Positions 1 to 9,289 are shown, counted from the first letter of the stretch. The stretch: 64,000 nt of DNA from an uncultured Pelagibacteraceae bacterium (GCA_902578935.1 CACHEU010000002.1:124001-188000), one strand, 5' to 3'. Notes: a model not told the origin generated them from the letters alone. Numbers and translations are program-made.

Positions 1-410
1 GAAATCTTGCATCCACTTATTATACCTTTGATAATTTTTTTCATTTTAGTAAGTTTTATTTTGCCTGTTGCTATATAATCTAAAAAGAATAGTGGTTTAG
101 CTCCTTGAACTATAAGATCGTTAACGCACATGGCGACCAGATCTATTCCTATAGTATCAAATTTGTTAAATTTGTTTGCAATTTCTAGTTTTGTACCAAC
201 ACCATCAGTGCTGGCGACTAAAACAGGGTCCTTTATTTTTAGTTGTTTAATATCAAATAAAGAAGCAAACTTACCTATATTGCCCTTGTTAAACTTAGAT
301 AGTTTTTTTTTAAAGGTTTGTTGTGAGTATTTTTGAATATATTTTGTAAATTTATCTGCAGTTTCAATGTTTACACCACTTTTTTTATAACTATTTTTTG
401 TTTTTTTCAT
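1..410 (-). CDS. purM: Phosphoribosylformylglycinamidine cyclo-ligase (AIR synthetase), N-terminal part
   Basis: Fifth step of purine biosynthesis: ATP-dependent closure of FGAM to aminoimidazole ribotide in the cytosol. The reverse strand reads from an ATG at 408-410 to the window edge without a stop. Its first residues include YKKSGVNIE and, further in, DPVLVASTDGVGTKL, the AIR-synthetase signature carrying the substrate/metal-binding Asp, then IGIDLVAMCVND. The C-terminal part lies outside the window, so only about 136 residues are visible. It is divergent from the DUF2066-like gene, with 25 bases between the starts. Other purine genes (purC/S/Q/L) lie at the far edge. The short forward frame inside this gene is a shadow. 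Confidence 0.95.
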   Translation of the reverse strand, partial: MKKTKNSYKKSGVNIETADKFTKYIQKYSQQTFKKKLSKFNKGNIGKFASLFDIKQLKIKDPVLVASTDGVGTKLEIANKFNKFDTIGIDLVAMCVNDLIVQGAKPLFFLDYIATGKIKLTKMKKIIKGIISGCKI

Positions 411-435
411 GAATAAAATGATAATTAGGTAGCTT

Positions 436-1485
436 ATGAAAAAAATTATTATTTTCTCTTTAATAATATTATTTTTTACAAAAACTCAAAATGTTTTCAG
501 TAGCACAGATACTTTTACTGTTGATAATATTGAGGTGATCGGAACGATAAACGATCAAAACTATAAAAATAGGCAATTAGAAAGAGCATTTAGAAAGGGT
601 TTTGAAAAATTAATTTCAAACATAGTTAAAAGAGAAGATCAAAAAGAATTATTTAGTACAAACTTAAAAACAGTCAAGCTTTTGCTTTCAAATTATAGAA
701 TCGTGGAGGAAAGCACCAAGGGTAACGAACACAAGTTAATAGTCGATATTACCTTCGATAGAAATTCAGTGAGTCAATTTTTGTTCAAACAAAACATATC
801 TTACGCAGAGGTTAAAAAACTAGAGATAATTATTTATCCTATTGTGATCTTAAATTCAGAATTAAGCATGTTTTCAAAAAACAAATTTTTTGAAGAATGG
901 AATGAGAATAAAGATTTTGAAAATATAACCTTTGTATTGCCCGTAGAAGATGTTGACGATATTGATTTCATTAAAAAAAATTTATCTGTACTAGAAGAAA
1001 TTAATCTAAATAGAATTGTTGATAATTATGAAATTAGAAATAGCGCTATTTTAATTTTCAGATATGATAATAAAAAACTAAATGCTTTTATGAAAACTAA
1101 ACTAGAAGGTGTTAAAAAAGCCAAAAAGATTGATTTTGAATCAGAAGAATTAGAAAACAAAGAATCTAGAAACAACATAATAAGAAGCGCCAAATATTAT
1201 ATTAACGAACTATGGAAAGAAGAAAACTTGATTGATATTTCAGTACCCTCATACCTTGTTGTTAATACCAAAATCAAAGATTCAAACTCTCTAGAAGAAA
1301 TAATTAAAATAATGAAAAAAATTAGTTTAATTGATAACCACATCGTTCAAGAATTAGATAGTGAATCTGCCAAAATAAAAATTAAATTTTTTGGAAAAAT
1401 TCAAAGTTTACAAAATAGTTTTCTTAGAAATGGTGTCGAATTTAAAATCTTGGATGATGAATGGAATTTAAATTTAAAGAGCTAA
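436..1485 (+). CDS. Exported DUF2066-like protein of unknown function
   Basis: Function unknown. Residues 1-22 form a signal peptide (Lys-rich start, then a hydrophobic run ending near FSS), so the 349-residue product is probably periplasmic or membrane-associated. The first third (about 25-130) has the layout I associate with DUF2066: a repeated Arg/Leu helix, a conserved NYRIVEE stretch and an LIVDITFDRNSV segment. The rest is charged and low in recognisable motifs. It starts 25 bases from divergent purM and is followed by hda with one base between. That purM / DUF2066 / hda order is familiar from alphaproteobacteria (recalled, not checked). The family call is moderate; no enzymatic motif is visible. 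Confidence 0.6.
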   Translation: MKKIIIFSLIILFFTKTQNVFSSTDTFTVDNIEVIGTINDQNYKNRQLERAFRKGFEKLISNIVKREDQKELFSTNLKTVKLLLSNYRIVEESTKGNEHKLIVDITFDRNSVSQFLFKQNISYAEVKKLEIIIYPIVILNSELSMFSKNKFFEEWNENKDFENITFVLPVEDVDDIDFIKKNLSVLEEINLNRIVDNYEIRNSAILIFRYDNKKLNAFMKTKLEGVKKAKKIDFESEELENKESRNNIIRSAKYYINELWKEENLIDISVPSYLVVNTKIKDSNSLEEIIKIMKKISLIDNHIVQELDSESAKIKIKFFGKIQSLQNSFLRNGVEFKILDDEWNLNLKS

Positions 1486-1486
1486 A

Positions 1487-2149
1487 ATGTCCGAACAGTT
1501 AATATTTAATTTCCCTTTTAAAAAAAGTTATTCTAGTCAAGACTTTTATGTTGCAAGCAATAATTTTAATGCTTTTAAATTAATTGAAAGTTGGCCCAAA
1601 TGGACGAGTAGATTTGTAAACATTTTTGGACCTAAGGGATGCGGAAAAACTCACTTAGCAAATATTCTAATGGGCAAAATCCAATGTGTTATGATTTCTT
1701 CCGAAAAAATTGACGAGGGAATTTTAAATAAGTTTAAGACCAAAGAGTGTTTGATTATAGATAATTTTACAAACAATATAGAAGAAAAATTGCTTTACTC
1801 TATAATTAATGCTGCATTTCAAGATAATAAATACTTAATTATTAGCTCATCTATTTCTTTAAAAAAGTTTAAAATTAAATTAAAAGATTTAAGTTCTAGA
1901 TTTACTAGTTTTATTGATATTGGAATTGATTTGCCAACGGATGACTTGATTAGGGTAATATTGACAAAAAGTTTCTCAGACAAGCAAATTCAAATTAGTA
2001 AAAAGAATATTGAGTATATACTGAAAAATATTGATAGATCTTATGAAAAAGTTAATTTATTTGCTAATTCGCTCGATAAATTGTCTCTGGCTAAAGCAAA
2101 ACCAATTAATTTAAATCTAATTAAAAAAACTTTGGGAGAATTAAATTAA
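1487..2149 (+). CDS. hda: DnaA-related regulatory inactivator (Hda-like AAA+ protein)
   Basis: Hda homologues bind the DNA-loaded beta clamp and stimulate hydrolysis of DnaA-bound ATP, limiting initiation to once per cycle. The 220-residue protein has a Walker A loop GPKGCGKT at 48-55 and a Walker B-like CLIIDNF near 88-94, but no C-terminal DNA-binding domain of DnaA. Residues 4-9 (QLIFNF) sit where Hda proteins carry their clamp-binding QL-x-L-x motif. The start follows the DUF2066 stop by one base and the stop is 6 bases before aspS, so the three genes are probably co-transcribed. The family is clear; whether it is a full RIDA factor here is inferred. Confidence 0.85.
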   Translation: MSEQLIFNFPFKKSYSSQDFYVASNNFNAFKLIESWPKWTSRFVNIFGPKGCGKTHLANILMGKIQCVMISSEKIDEGILNKFKTKECLIIDNFTNNIEEKLLYSIINAAFQDNKYLIISSSISLKKFKIKLKDLSSRFTSFIDIGIDLPTDDLIRVILTKSFSDKQIQISKKNIEYILKNIDRSYEKVNLFANSLDKLSLAKAKPINLNLIKKTLGELN

Positions 2150-2155
2150 AAAAAT

Positions 2156-3949
2156 ATGACGAAGTTTAGAACTCATAACTGCTCAGAACTTACCGAGAAA
2201 GATGTTGGAAAAAATATAAAACTTTCTGGTTGGCTACACAGAAAAAGAGATCATGGAAATTTACTTTTTATAGATCTGAGAGATCACTTTGGTATTACAC
2301 AGTGTGTTATTGAAAACAAAGATAAAAATTTTAAAATATTAGAAAAATTGAAACCAGAATCAGTAGTTTTGATCCAAGGAAATGTTGCAAAAAGATCGCC
2401 AGATACTCAAAATAAAGAATTAAAAACTGGTATGATAGAAATTAAAATACAAGAATTTGAAATTCTGTCTTCAGCCAAAGAATTGCCCATGCCTGTATTT
2501 GGAGAGCAGGATTATCCAGAAGATATAAGACTCAAATATAGATTTATTGATTTAAGAAGAAATGAAATGCATGAGAATATAAGGCTCCGATCTGAAGTAT
2601 TGTCTTTTTTAAGAACAGAGATGGTAAAAAATAATTTTTTAGAATTTCAAACGCCAATTCTAACCGCGTCTAGTCCAGAAGGAGCAAGAGATTTTTTAGT
2701 TCCTAGCCGTGTTCATCCAGGAAAATTCTATGCACTACCGCAGGCACCTCAACAATTTAAACAAATGATTATGATATCTGGTTTTGATAGATATTTTCAA
2801 ATTGCCCCATGCTTTAGAGATGAAGACGGCAGAGCAGATCGAAGTCCCGGAGAACATTACCAATTAGATATTGAAATGTCTTTTGTAGAACAAGAAGATA
2901 TATTTAAAGTAGTCGAACCAATTTTTTATAATTTATTTTCTAAATTTGGAAAAGGGAAAGAAATAAGTAAACATCCATTTCCGAGAATTACATACAAGGA
3001 ATCTCTTGAGAAATATGGAACCGACAAACCAGATTTAAGGAACCCTATACAGATAATTGATGTAACAAAAATCTTTAAATCTGACGAGACTAAGCTTAAA
3101 ATTTTTAAACAAATTATTGAAAAGAAAGGAATTGTTAAAGCTATTCCAGTAAAAAATACTTCTTCAAAACCAAGAAGTTTCTTTGACAACATGAATAATT
3201 GGGCCATTTCGGAAGGGGCAAGCGGATTAGCTTATATAACTTTTGAAAAGAGCAAAGGCAAAATAGTTGGAAAAGGACCAATTTCTAAGTTTTTTTCTGA
3301 AAAAGCAATTTCAGAACTTTTAAAGATCTGCAGTATAACTGAAAAGGATTCTGTTTTCTTCGTATGTAATAAAATTTCTGAAGCTATAAAATTTTCAGGT
3401 ATTGCAAGACAGAAAATTGCTGAAGAATTAAACATTATTGACAAAACAAAATTTGCCTTTTGCTGGATCGTTGATTATCCAATGTATAGCTATGATGAAA
3501 AAGAAAAGAAAATTGATTTCAGCCACAATCCTTTTTCAATGCCACAGATTGGAATAAAAGATTTTGATAAAACAGATCCATTAAAAATTTTAGCGCACCA
3601 ATACGATTTAGTTTGCAATGGATACGAACTGTCATCCGGAGCTATTAGAAACCATATACCGGAATATTTATTTAAAGTTTTCAGTAAAGTTGGCTACTCA
3701 AAAAACATGGTAGAAGAAAACTTTTCTGGGATGATCAAAGCGCTTTCTTATGGTGCACCACCCCATGGAGGTATGGCCCCAGGTATAGATAGAATAGTTA
3801 TGCTTCTGGCAGATCAAAAAAATATTAGAGAGGTTACTCTTTTTCCTCTTACTCAAAATGCACAAGATCTTTTGATGGATGCACCGTCCGAAGTTAGCGA
3901 AAAACAACTAAAAGAATTAAATATAAAAACTACTCAAAAAAAGACTTAG
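2156..3949 (+). CDS. aspS: Aspartyl-tRNA synthetase
   Basis: Class II aminoacyl-tRNA synthetase charging tRNA-Asp, and in many bacteria also tRNA-Asn. The 597 residues match the bacterial type: an N-terminal OB fold for the anticodon (about 1-110, [20 protein letters not shown]), motif 2 ([19 protein letters not shown]), the bacterial GAD insertion, and motif 3 ([14 protein letters not shown] near the C-terminus). It lies 6 bases after hda. Its TAG stop at 3947-3949 overlaps the TAA stop of the convergent gene (3946-3948), so no terminator fits between them. Confidence 0.97.
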   Translation: MTKFRTHNCSELTEKDVGKNIKLSGWLHRKRDHGNLLFIDLRDHFGITQCVIENKDKNFKILEKLKPESVVLIQGNVAKRSPDTQNKELKTGMIEIKIQEFEILSSAKELPMPVFGEQDYPEDIRLKYRFIDLRRNEMHENIRLRSEVLSFLRTEMVKNNFLEFQTPILTASSPEGARDFLVPSRVHPGKFYALPQAPQQFKQMIMISGFDRYFQIAPCFRDEDGRADRSPGEHYQLDIEMSFVEQEDIFKVVEPIFYNLFSKFGKGKEISKHPFPRITYKESLEKYGTDKPDLRNPIQIIDVTKIFKSDETKLKIFKQIIEKKGIVKAIPVKNTSSKPRSFFDNMNNWAISEGASGLAYITFEKSKGKIVGKGPISKFFSEKAISELLKICSITEKDSVFFVCNKISEAIKFSGIARQKIAEELNIIDKTKFAFCWIVDYPMYSYDEKEKKIDFSHNPFSMPQIGIKDFDKTDPLKILAHQYDLVCNGYELSSGAIRNHIPEYLFKVFSKVGYSKNMVEENFSGMIKALSYGAPPHGGMAPGIDRIVMLLADQKNIREVTLFPLTQNAQDLLMDAPSEVSEKQLKELNIKTTQKKT

Positions 3950-4785
3950 CTCTTACTTTTTAGATTGATCCTGACATCGGATAGATCAACCAGTTTTTCT
4001 TCATAATTGCTTCTAATAAACCCTTTACTAGTAATGTTTTTTACGATTTTTAAAAACTGATCATCTTTACCATTTTCTCTTTCAACGGATTTATTATTTA
4101 TACTAGGAGTGTGAGCTAATTGTTCTTTTCCTAAGTAGGATACTGCTAATTCTCTAAAAATGTAGTCTAAAATTGACGTTGCGCTCAGAATTCTATCATT
4201 TCCGTAGACTTTACCGGATGGCTCAAATTTTGTATCCAAAAATGCATCAACAAACTCTTCTAGCGGAACTCCGTACTGTAATCCTAAAGAAATAGCTATC
4301 GCAAAATTATTCATTAAAGCCTTAACTAGTTCACCTTCTTTATTTGTATCTATAAATATTTCTCCAATTTTTCCATCATCATACTCCCCAGTATGAAGAT
4401 AAATTTTATGATTTCCAACAGTGGCTTTCTGAATATATCCTTTTCTTCTGTCTGGCATCTGAAATCTTTTGCCTAAAACTTTTGTTTTACTTGATTGATT
4501 AGTTTTTAAATTTTCTTTTATACTTTCACCAATAGTATCTACTTTTTTATAAGTTGGTTTGTGATCAATTCTTTCTTTATCTTGATCTTGAAGATCAATT
4601 TTTTTAACATTTTTATTATTACCTGCTTTTTTAGTTTTTCTACTATTAACAGCAACATCTATGATTTCGACTTTTCCATCCTGCCTGTTATCAATATCTG
4701 ATAGAACCTTTTCGTTTAATTCATCAAGTTCGTGGAGTATTTTAAAGGTACAAGTGTAATAGGTTTCTACTAAAAATTTTGACAT
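3946..4785 (-). CDS. Stand-alone C-terminal domain of B12-dependent ribonucleotide reductase (NrdJ/TSCPD-like)
   Basis: Residues about 110-245 ([71 protein letters not shown]) closely resemble the C-terminal region of alphaproteobacterial class II reductase NrdJ. Here they stand alone in a 279-residue protein. There is no barrel with the catalytic cysteines and no C-terminal zinc/redox cysteine cluster; the only Cys is in YYTCTFK near the N-terminus. The first 90 residues are charged and unlike the NrdJ barrel. Since nrdAB (class I) is encoded at 44.8-47.8 kb, this is not the catalytic subunit. It could be a regulator, nucleotide binder or retained remnant. Domain match strong, function unknown. 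The gene ends inside the aspS stop. Confidence 0.8.
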   Translation of the reverse strand: MSKFLVETYYTCTFKILHELDELNEKVLSDIDNRQDGKVEIIDVAVNSRKTKKAGNNKNVKKIDLQDQDKERIDHKPTYKKVDTIGESIKENLKTNQSSKTKVLGKRFQMPDRRKGYIQKATVGNHKIYLHTGEYDDGKIGEIFIDTNKEGELVKALMNNFAIAISLGLQYGVPLEEFVDAFLDTKFEPSGKVYGNDRILSATSILDYIFRELAVSYLGKEQLAHTPSINNKSVERENGKDDQFLKIVKNITSKGFIRSNYEEKLVDLSDVRINLKSKS

Positions 4786-4903
4786 AATTTTTCCTTAATG
4801 TTTGTTGAAAGTACTAGCTTTTGAGATATATACGATATTTTACTTGTGTCCATGTTATTGTGATGCAATTATAACTTGTGTGGATTTATAAATTATTAAA
4901 AAA

Positions 4904-5260
4904 ATGATAAAACAAATTTTTACTTGGTGGAACTCCCAAACCCTAGGAACCTTCTTATATACAATTTTTTTTGGAAAGTTTGTTGGTAGAGATGAATTTG
5001 GCAACAAATATTATCAAAACAAAAAAGGAAAAAGATGGGTTATTTATAAAGGAGAAATAAATGCATCAAAAATAACATCTGATTGGTTTTCTTGGATTCA
5101 TCATACTATAAATACTGCACCTACTGAAAAAAAAGTGGAAAGATATTCTTGGCAAAAACCTCATAAAGATAATAAAACTGGTTCAGCAGAATCATATAAA
5201 CCCAATAAGATTAGTAAAAAAGGTAAGGATTTTAAAAAATATGAAGCTTGGAAGCCTTAA
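4904..5260 (+). CDS. Complex I accessory subunit, NDUFA12/B17.2 family
   Basis: Homologue of the mitochondrial NDUFA12 accessory subunit of NADH:ubiquinone oxidoreductase, found in alphaproteobacterial complex I on the cytoplasmic side. The 118-residue protein starts with TWWNSQTLGTFLYTIFFGKFV and continues with VGRDEFGNKYYQNKKGKRWV, the family's core GxDExGNxYY pattern, then the WFSWIHH segment. The C-terminal 35 residues are Lys-rich. It overlaps the DUF2155 gene by 20 bases, a pairing I recall from other alphaproteobacteria. It is divergent from the NrdJ-like gene; the 118 bases between hold both start regions but no promoter I can assign with confidence. Confidence 0.9.
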   Translation: MIKQIFTWWNSQTLGTFLYTIFFGKFVGRDEFGNKYYQNKKGKRWVIYKGEINASKITSDWFSWIHHTINTAPTEKKVERYSWQKPHKDNKTGSAESYKPNKISKKGKDFKKYEAWKP

Positions 5261-5729
5261 TACAATTTTATTCATTTTTTTGTTTTTTTTGAACCTTAAT
5301 GCTCAAGAAAAAATAAATCTGCAAGATTTACAACCAACATTTGAAGAGGAGACAGATTTCAATGAATCCAACAAAAACGATGAATCTTCAAAAATAAAGT
5401 CAAAAGTAAAAAAAAATCTTAATACAACAAAAACCATTGTTAAGTTAAGGGCTTTAGACAAAATCACAGCCAGAACCTCAGATATAGACATTATTCTTGG
5501 AAAAAAAAGAAAATTTGGATACCTAGAAATTTTAGCAAAAAAATGCAAAGAATCTGTAGAAAAAAATAACACAGGGGTTGTTGCATACATACAGGTAAAA
5601 GATCTATCTGAAAAAAGAGACAATAAAGTTTTCGTTTTCAATGGGTGGACATTTTCTTCAAGTCCCACGCTGAAAACATTTGATCATCCAGTTTATGATT
5701 TGTGGGTAACAGGCTGTGAAAATATATAA
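5241..5729 (+). CDS. Exported DUF2155 protein
   Basis: Periplasmic or envelope protein of unknown function. Residues 1-21 form a signal peptide ending near LNAQ, then comes an acidic, Lys-rich linker. Residues about 70-162 are the DUF2155 domain: KLRALDKITART, a GYLEILAKKC segment, then VFNGWTFSSSPTLKTFDHPVYDLWVTGC at the C-terminus, of which the GW..SSP...HPVYD pattern is diagnostic. Two Cys (in AKKC and VTGC) could form a disulfide. The start lies 20 bases inside the NDUFA12 gene and the stop is directly followed by metC with no gap, so the three are one transcription unit. Confidence 0.85.
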   Translation: MKLGSLNTILFIFLFFLNLNAQEKINLQDLQPTFEEETDFNESNKNDESSKIKSKVKKNLNTTKTIVKLRALDKITARTSDIDIILGKKRKFGYLEILAKKCKESVEKNNTGVVAYIQVKDLSEKRDNKVFVFNGWTFSSSPTLKTFDHPVYDLWVTGCENI

Positions 5730-6905
5730 ATGAAATATTCTGATATAACAAAACTGAAACATTTGGCGCAAGACAAGATATCAAGATCTGCTAATCCAGC
5801 TATAGTCAGAAACTCCACGATCTTTTTTAAAAGTATGCAGGAACTTTTGGAAAAAGAAAAAATTGTAAAAAAAGGTTCAAAAGTTAATTTTTATGAATAT
5901 GGAAGAGGTGGCAGTCAAACAACAATTGCCCTTCAAAATTTTATAGCCGAATTGGAGTTAGCTCATGCTACTTTTTTAACATCAACTGGGTTTAGCGCCG
6001 TTGCTTTGGCTATAATGAGTACATGTAGACCAGGCGATGAGATTGTAGTTACAGATGCTGTGTATGCTCCGACACGAATGATCACCTCTCAGTTGTTGAA
6101 ACAATTTAAAGTTAAAACTCATTTTTATAATCCTGAAGATTTTAGAAATCTAGAGAGCAAAATAAACAAGAAAACAAAAATGATATTTGTAGAAAATCCC
6201 GGAAGCAATACTTTTGAATTTCAGGATCTTTCTAAAATTGTAAAACTTGCTAAAAAGAAAAAAATTATTACAGCGATAGATAATACTTGGGGAACGCCTT
6301 TTTTTATAAAACCTCTAAAATTGGGATTTGATATGTCAATTTCATCTGGAACAAAATATTTTTCTGGTCACTCAGATGTTATGCTAGGTAGTTTGTCAGT
6401 GAATAAAAAAGTGTACGAAAAGGTAAGGTTTTCCAACAAACTTTTGGGCTACAGAGCTTCACCAGATGATGCTTATTTAGTTCTTAGAGGTTTAAGAACA
6501 CTTGATATAAGACTTAAAAAACATGAAGAAAATACTAAAAAAATTATTAACTTTCTTAAAAAAGAAAAAAAAATAAAAGAAATTCTCTATCCACACAAAA
6601 AAGGTACACAGAATTATGAGAACTGGAAAAAACATTATTCAGGTGCTACAGGCTTATTTTCAATTTTCATTTATAGTAAAAACAGAAATTCTATTTTAAA
6701 ATTTATAAATTCGCTTAAATTATTTGGAATAGGCCAGAGTTGGGGTGGTTTTGAAAGTCTAGTTCTTTATCAAAACCATAATCTTCAAAGAATATACAAG
6801 AAATATATTAAAGCAAATCATCACATTGTAAGGTTTCATATTGGCTTGGAAGATCCCGCGGATCTTATCGCAGATTTAAAACAAGCATTAAGAAAAATTA
6901 AATGA
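5730..6905 (+). CDS. metC: Cystathionine beta-lyase
   Basis: PLP enzyme of the Cys/Met-metabolism family; beta-lyases release homocysteine, pyruvate and ammonia from cystathionine. The 391 residues include the PLP Lys209 in SSGTKYFSGHSD, Asp184 in AIDNTWGTP for the pyridine nitrogen, and the phosphate-binding SAVALA region near 89-94. ENPGSNTFEFQD and YRASPDDAYLVLRGLRT fit MetC better than MetB or MetZ. It begins directly after the DUF2155 stop and its stop overlaps the MFS start by 4 bases (ATGA), suggesting translational coupling. Related C-S lyases cannot be excluded by eye. Confidence 0.85.
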   Translation: MKYSDITKLKHLAQDKISRSANPAIVRNSTIFFKSMQELLEKEKIVKKGSKVNFYEYGRGGSQTTIALQNFIAELELAHATFLTSTGFSAVALAIMSTCRPGDEIVVTDAVYAPTRMITSQLLKQFKVKTHFYNPEDFRNLESKINKKTKMIFVENPGSNTFEFQDLSKIVKLAKKKKIITAIDNTWGTPFFIKPLKLGFDMSISSGTKYFSGHSDVMLGSLSVNKKVYEKVRFSNKLLGYRASPDDAYLVLRGLRTLDIRLKKHEENTKKIINFLKKEKKIKEILYPHKKGTQNYENWKKHYSGATGLFSIFIYSKNRNSILKFINSLKLFGIGQSWGGFESLVLYQNHNLQRIYKKYIKANHHIVRFHIGLEDPADLIADLKQALRKIK

Positions 6906-8134
6906 CAAAAAAGTTTTTTCCAACTAAGATTGCATTAATAACCTTGGTTGCCGCATGTTTTGTCGTTAATGCTTCGATGGGCGTTAGACAAACTTTTGGT
7001 TTATTTTCAAATAATTTTGAAACAGATTGTGGAATTTCAAACACAGAATTTGGTCTTGCAGTAGCATTACATTCTTTGATCTGGGGTATTTTTACTCCTA
7101 TCTTTGGAAGGCTTGCCGATCAATACGGTGGAAGCAAAATAGTAATATTTGGTTTAATTGCTTATGCAATAGGAACTTTTTCTCTTGGCAATAATTTTAA
7201 TACAGGTTTGTGGTTTCAACTTAATCTTGGTTTAATGGTTGGAATAGGTTTGGGCGCATGTTCTGGGCCAATGTTAGCACCTTTAGTAACCAAACATTTC
7301 CCTAATGAAAGCAGAAGTAAAGCAGCAGGCTTTGTAACTGCTTTTGGAGGTTTGGGCATGTTTATGTTTCCAGCTTTATCAAATTTTTTAATTACGGAGA
7401 CTAGTTGGCAAACTACATTTACAGTATTTACAATTATTTTGCTTTTAATGTGTGTTCCAGCACTTTTTTTAAAAAATCCTGAGAATCAAAATATAGAAAA
7501 TAATTTAAACAAAAATGATGAAAAAAAAGAAAGTGCATTACAAGTATTAAAAGAATCGTTAAAACACAAAGGCTTTAGATTATTAATACTAGGTTTTTTT
7601 GTTTGTGGTTTTCAAATTACTCTGGTTGCTACTCACGTCCCAAGATATGTTCAGGACAGAGGATTAGAAGATTGGACCGGATTTGCAATTCTATCACTAG
7701 TTGGTCTTTTTAATATTATTGGAGTTTTAATAATGGGGTATCTTGGTGATAAGTACAGCAAGAAAATACTTTTAAGCGGTTTATATTTTTTAAGAGCAAT
7801 ATCGATAGGGCTATTCATATTTTTACCTCCTTCTCAAATTTCTGCTTTAGCTTTTGGAGTAACATTTGGACTTGTGTGGCTGGCTACAGTTCCGGCAACA
7901 AATGGAATTGTTGCTCAAATTTTTGGTACCAAAAATATATCTATGTTATTTGGCATTGTGTTTTTAAATCATCAAATAGGATCTTTTTTAGGAGCCTACC
8001 TAGGGGGATTATTTTATGATATTTTTGGCAATTTTGATTACGCTTGGTATTTAGCAATAGCACTTTCCTTGTTTGCCACTCTGGTTCACCTTCCAATAGA
8101 CGAAAAACCTATTAGACAGGAAGCAACAATCTAA
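6902..8134 (+). CDS. MFS transporter
   Basis: Major facilitator superfamily permease of the inner membrane. The 410-residue protein is hydrophobic throughout, with spacing consistent with 12 helices. It has the loop 2-3 signature (GRLADQYGGSK) and its second-half counterpart (GYLGDKYSKK), and a central hydrophilic loop at about 195-215 rich in Asn, Glu and Lys. It resembles the oxalate/formate and monocarboxylate group, but the substrate cannot be read from sequence. The 4-base overlap with metC suggests a link to sulfur amino-acid metabolism. The C-terminus is soluble (DEKPIRQEATI). Confidence 0.85.
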   Translation: MTKKFFPTKIALITLVAACFVVNASMGVRQTFGLFSNNFETDCGISNTEFGLAVALHSLIWGIFTPIFGRLADQYGGSKIVIFGLIAYAIGTFSLGNNFNTGLWFQLNLGLMVGIGLGACSGPMLAPLVTKHFPNESRSKAAGFVTAFGGLGMFMFPALSNFLITETSWQTTFTVFTIILLLMCVPALFLKNPENQNIENNLNKNDEKKESALQVLKESLKHKGFRLLILGFFVCGFQITLVATHVPRYVQDRGLEDWTGFAILSLVGLFNIIGVLIMGYLGDKYSKKILLSGLYFLRAISIGLFIFLPPSQISALAFGVTFGLVWLATVPATNGIVAQIFGTKNISMLFGIVFLNHQIGSFLGAYLGGLFYDIFGNFDYAWYLAIALSLFATLVHLPIDEKPIRQEATI

Positions 8135-8192
8135 AGTTGTAGACAATTTTTTCATTTGTTTAATTTTTTAATTTTATTAAAGTAGTGATTCT

Positions 8193-8197
8193 GGAGG
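8193..8197 (+). promoter_or_regulatory. Strong Shine-Dalgarno site before the CADD-like gene
   Basis: GGAGG lies six bases before the ATG at 8204. It is one of the few canonical ribosome binding sites in this window and fixes the start of the gene. Confidence 0.7.
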
Positions 8198-8203
8198 AAA
8201 ATT

Positions 8204-8869
8204 ATGTTTTCAAAAAAATTAAACAAAAAGTTAGACAAGTATCACTTACTAAAACATCCATTTTATAAATCTTGGAATGATGGAAAGTTAACTAGAGAAA
8301 TTATTAAGGATTATGCCGAGCAGTATTACCAGCACGTAAAGGCGTTTCCTCGCTATATCAGCGCAACACATTCACTTTGTGAAGATATTGAAAAAAGAAA
8401 AATTTTATTGGAGAATTTGCAGGATGAAGAAAATCCAAATGCAGACCATCCTAAGCTTTGGAAAAATTTTGCCTTAGCTATAGGTGCTGATAGTAAAAAA
8501 ATAGAAAAAGCTAAACAAGAACCTTTTACTAAAAGCTTAATTGATAATTTCTTCAAACAAGGAAGAAAATCTTATGCTGAAGGTCTTGCTTCTTTGTACA
8601 CTTATGAAAGACAAATTCCTGAAATAGCTGAAACAAAAATTCAAGGGCTTAAAAAGCATTACGGTGTTAATTCAAAAAAAGGTCTTGAATTTTTTGAAGA
8701 GCATAAAGCTGCTGATGTCTATCACAGAAAGGCTTGTGAAAAATTATTAGATGGTTTGTCTAAGAAAGATCAGAAGAAAGCCGAGAAGGCTGCTTTATCT
8801 ACTGCTAAATACCTTTGGAATTTTCTAAGTGGTATGGTGGAAAAACACAACCTTCAAGTCGCTGCTTAA
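8204..8869 (+). CDS. CADD-family di-iron protein, probable para-aminobenzoate synthase
   Basis: Member of the TenA/PqqC-like helical family and closest to Chlamydia CADD, which makes the pABA moiety of folate from one of its own tyrosines. All expected positions are visible in the 221 residues: metal ligands Glu75, His82, Glu135, His167, Asp171 and His174 (EHKAADVYH), the sacrificial Tyr21 (HPFYKSW, equivalent to CADD Tyr27) and Lys145 (equivalent to CADD Lys152). There is no TenA cysteine active site. It is preceded by GGAGG and stands 69 bases after the MFS gene, probably starting a new transcript. The family call is strong; pABA function is inferred from conserved residues. Confidence 0.85.
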   Translation: MFSKKLNKKLDKYHLLKHPFYKSWNDGKLTREIIKDYAEQYYQHVKAFPRYISATHSLCEDIEKRKILLENLQDEENPNADHPKLWKNFALAIGADSKKIEKAKQEPFTKSLIDNFFKQGRKSYAEGLASLYTYERQIPEIAETKIQGLKKHYGVNSKKGLEFFEEHKAADVYHRKACEKLLDGLSKKDQKKAEKAALSTAKYLWNFLSGMVEKHNLQVAA

Positions 8870-8911
8870 ATAGATTTGAAAATTTTTAAGCAATAATATA
8901 TCAAGGGACTA

Positions 8912-9289
8912 ATGGAGAAGATTAGTTCCAATAGAAGCTTCGGTATACTTTTCTGCATAGTTTTTGCTTTGATAGCCGCTTGGCCTGCTATGCACGAAGG
9001 ACAATTAAGAATTTGGCCAATTCCAATTTCATTTATTTTTTTAGTTTTGGGTTTGCTTAATTCTAAACTACTAACCCCATTAAATTTGGCCTGGATAAAA
9101 TTTGGAGAGCTTCTTGGAAGAATTGTTGCCCCTATAGTTATGGCGATAATCTACTTTCTAATTATAACGCCAATAGGTTTGTTTATGCGTCTAATAGGAA
9201 AAGACTTATTGAATACAAAATTTTCAAAAGATAATTCTTACTGGATTAAAAGGCAAAAAAATATTGGATCAATGAAAAGGCAGTTTTAA
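8912..9289 (+). CDS. SxtJ-family small membrane protein
   Basis: A 125-residue membrane protein with about three hydrophobic segments (near 10-26, 35-52 and 66-92). It contains LGLLNSKLLTPLNLAW and an IGLFMRLIGKDLL segment, the pattern of the SxtJ family, named from the saxitoxin cluster but common beside NodU/CmcH carbamoyltransferases. No catalytic motif is visible. Its stop codon overlaps the start of the next small gene (TAATG at 9287-9291), and the carbamoyltransferase follows directly. It may be a membrane partner of the transferase, but its biochemical role is unknown. An AAGGG ribosome site precedes the start. Confidence 0.75.
   Translation: MEKISSNRSFGILFCIVFALIAAWPAMHEGQLRIWPIPISFIFLVLGLLNSKLLTPLNLAWIKFGELLGRIVAPIVMAIIYFLIITPIGLFMRLIGKDLLNTKFSKDNSYWIKRQKNIGSMKRQF

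Noticed and set aside
130-336. Forward open frame of 68 codons at the left edge
   Set aside because: It lies antisense within purM, whose reverse-strand reading has clear AIR-synthetase motifs.
1487-2149. DnaA itself, with a replication origin nearby
   Set aside because: The protein lacks the DNA-binding domain of DnaA and no cluster of DnaA boxes is seen around it.
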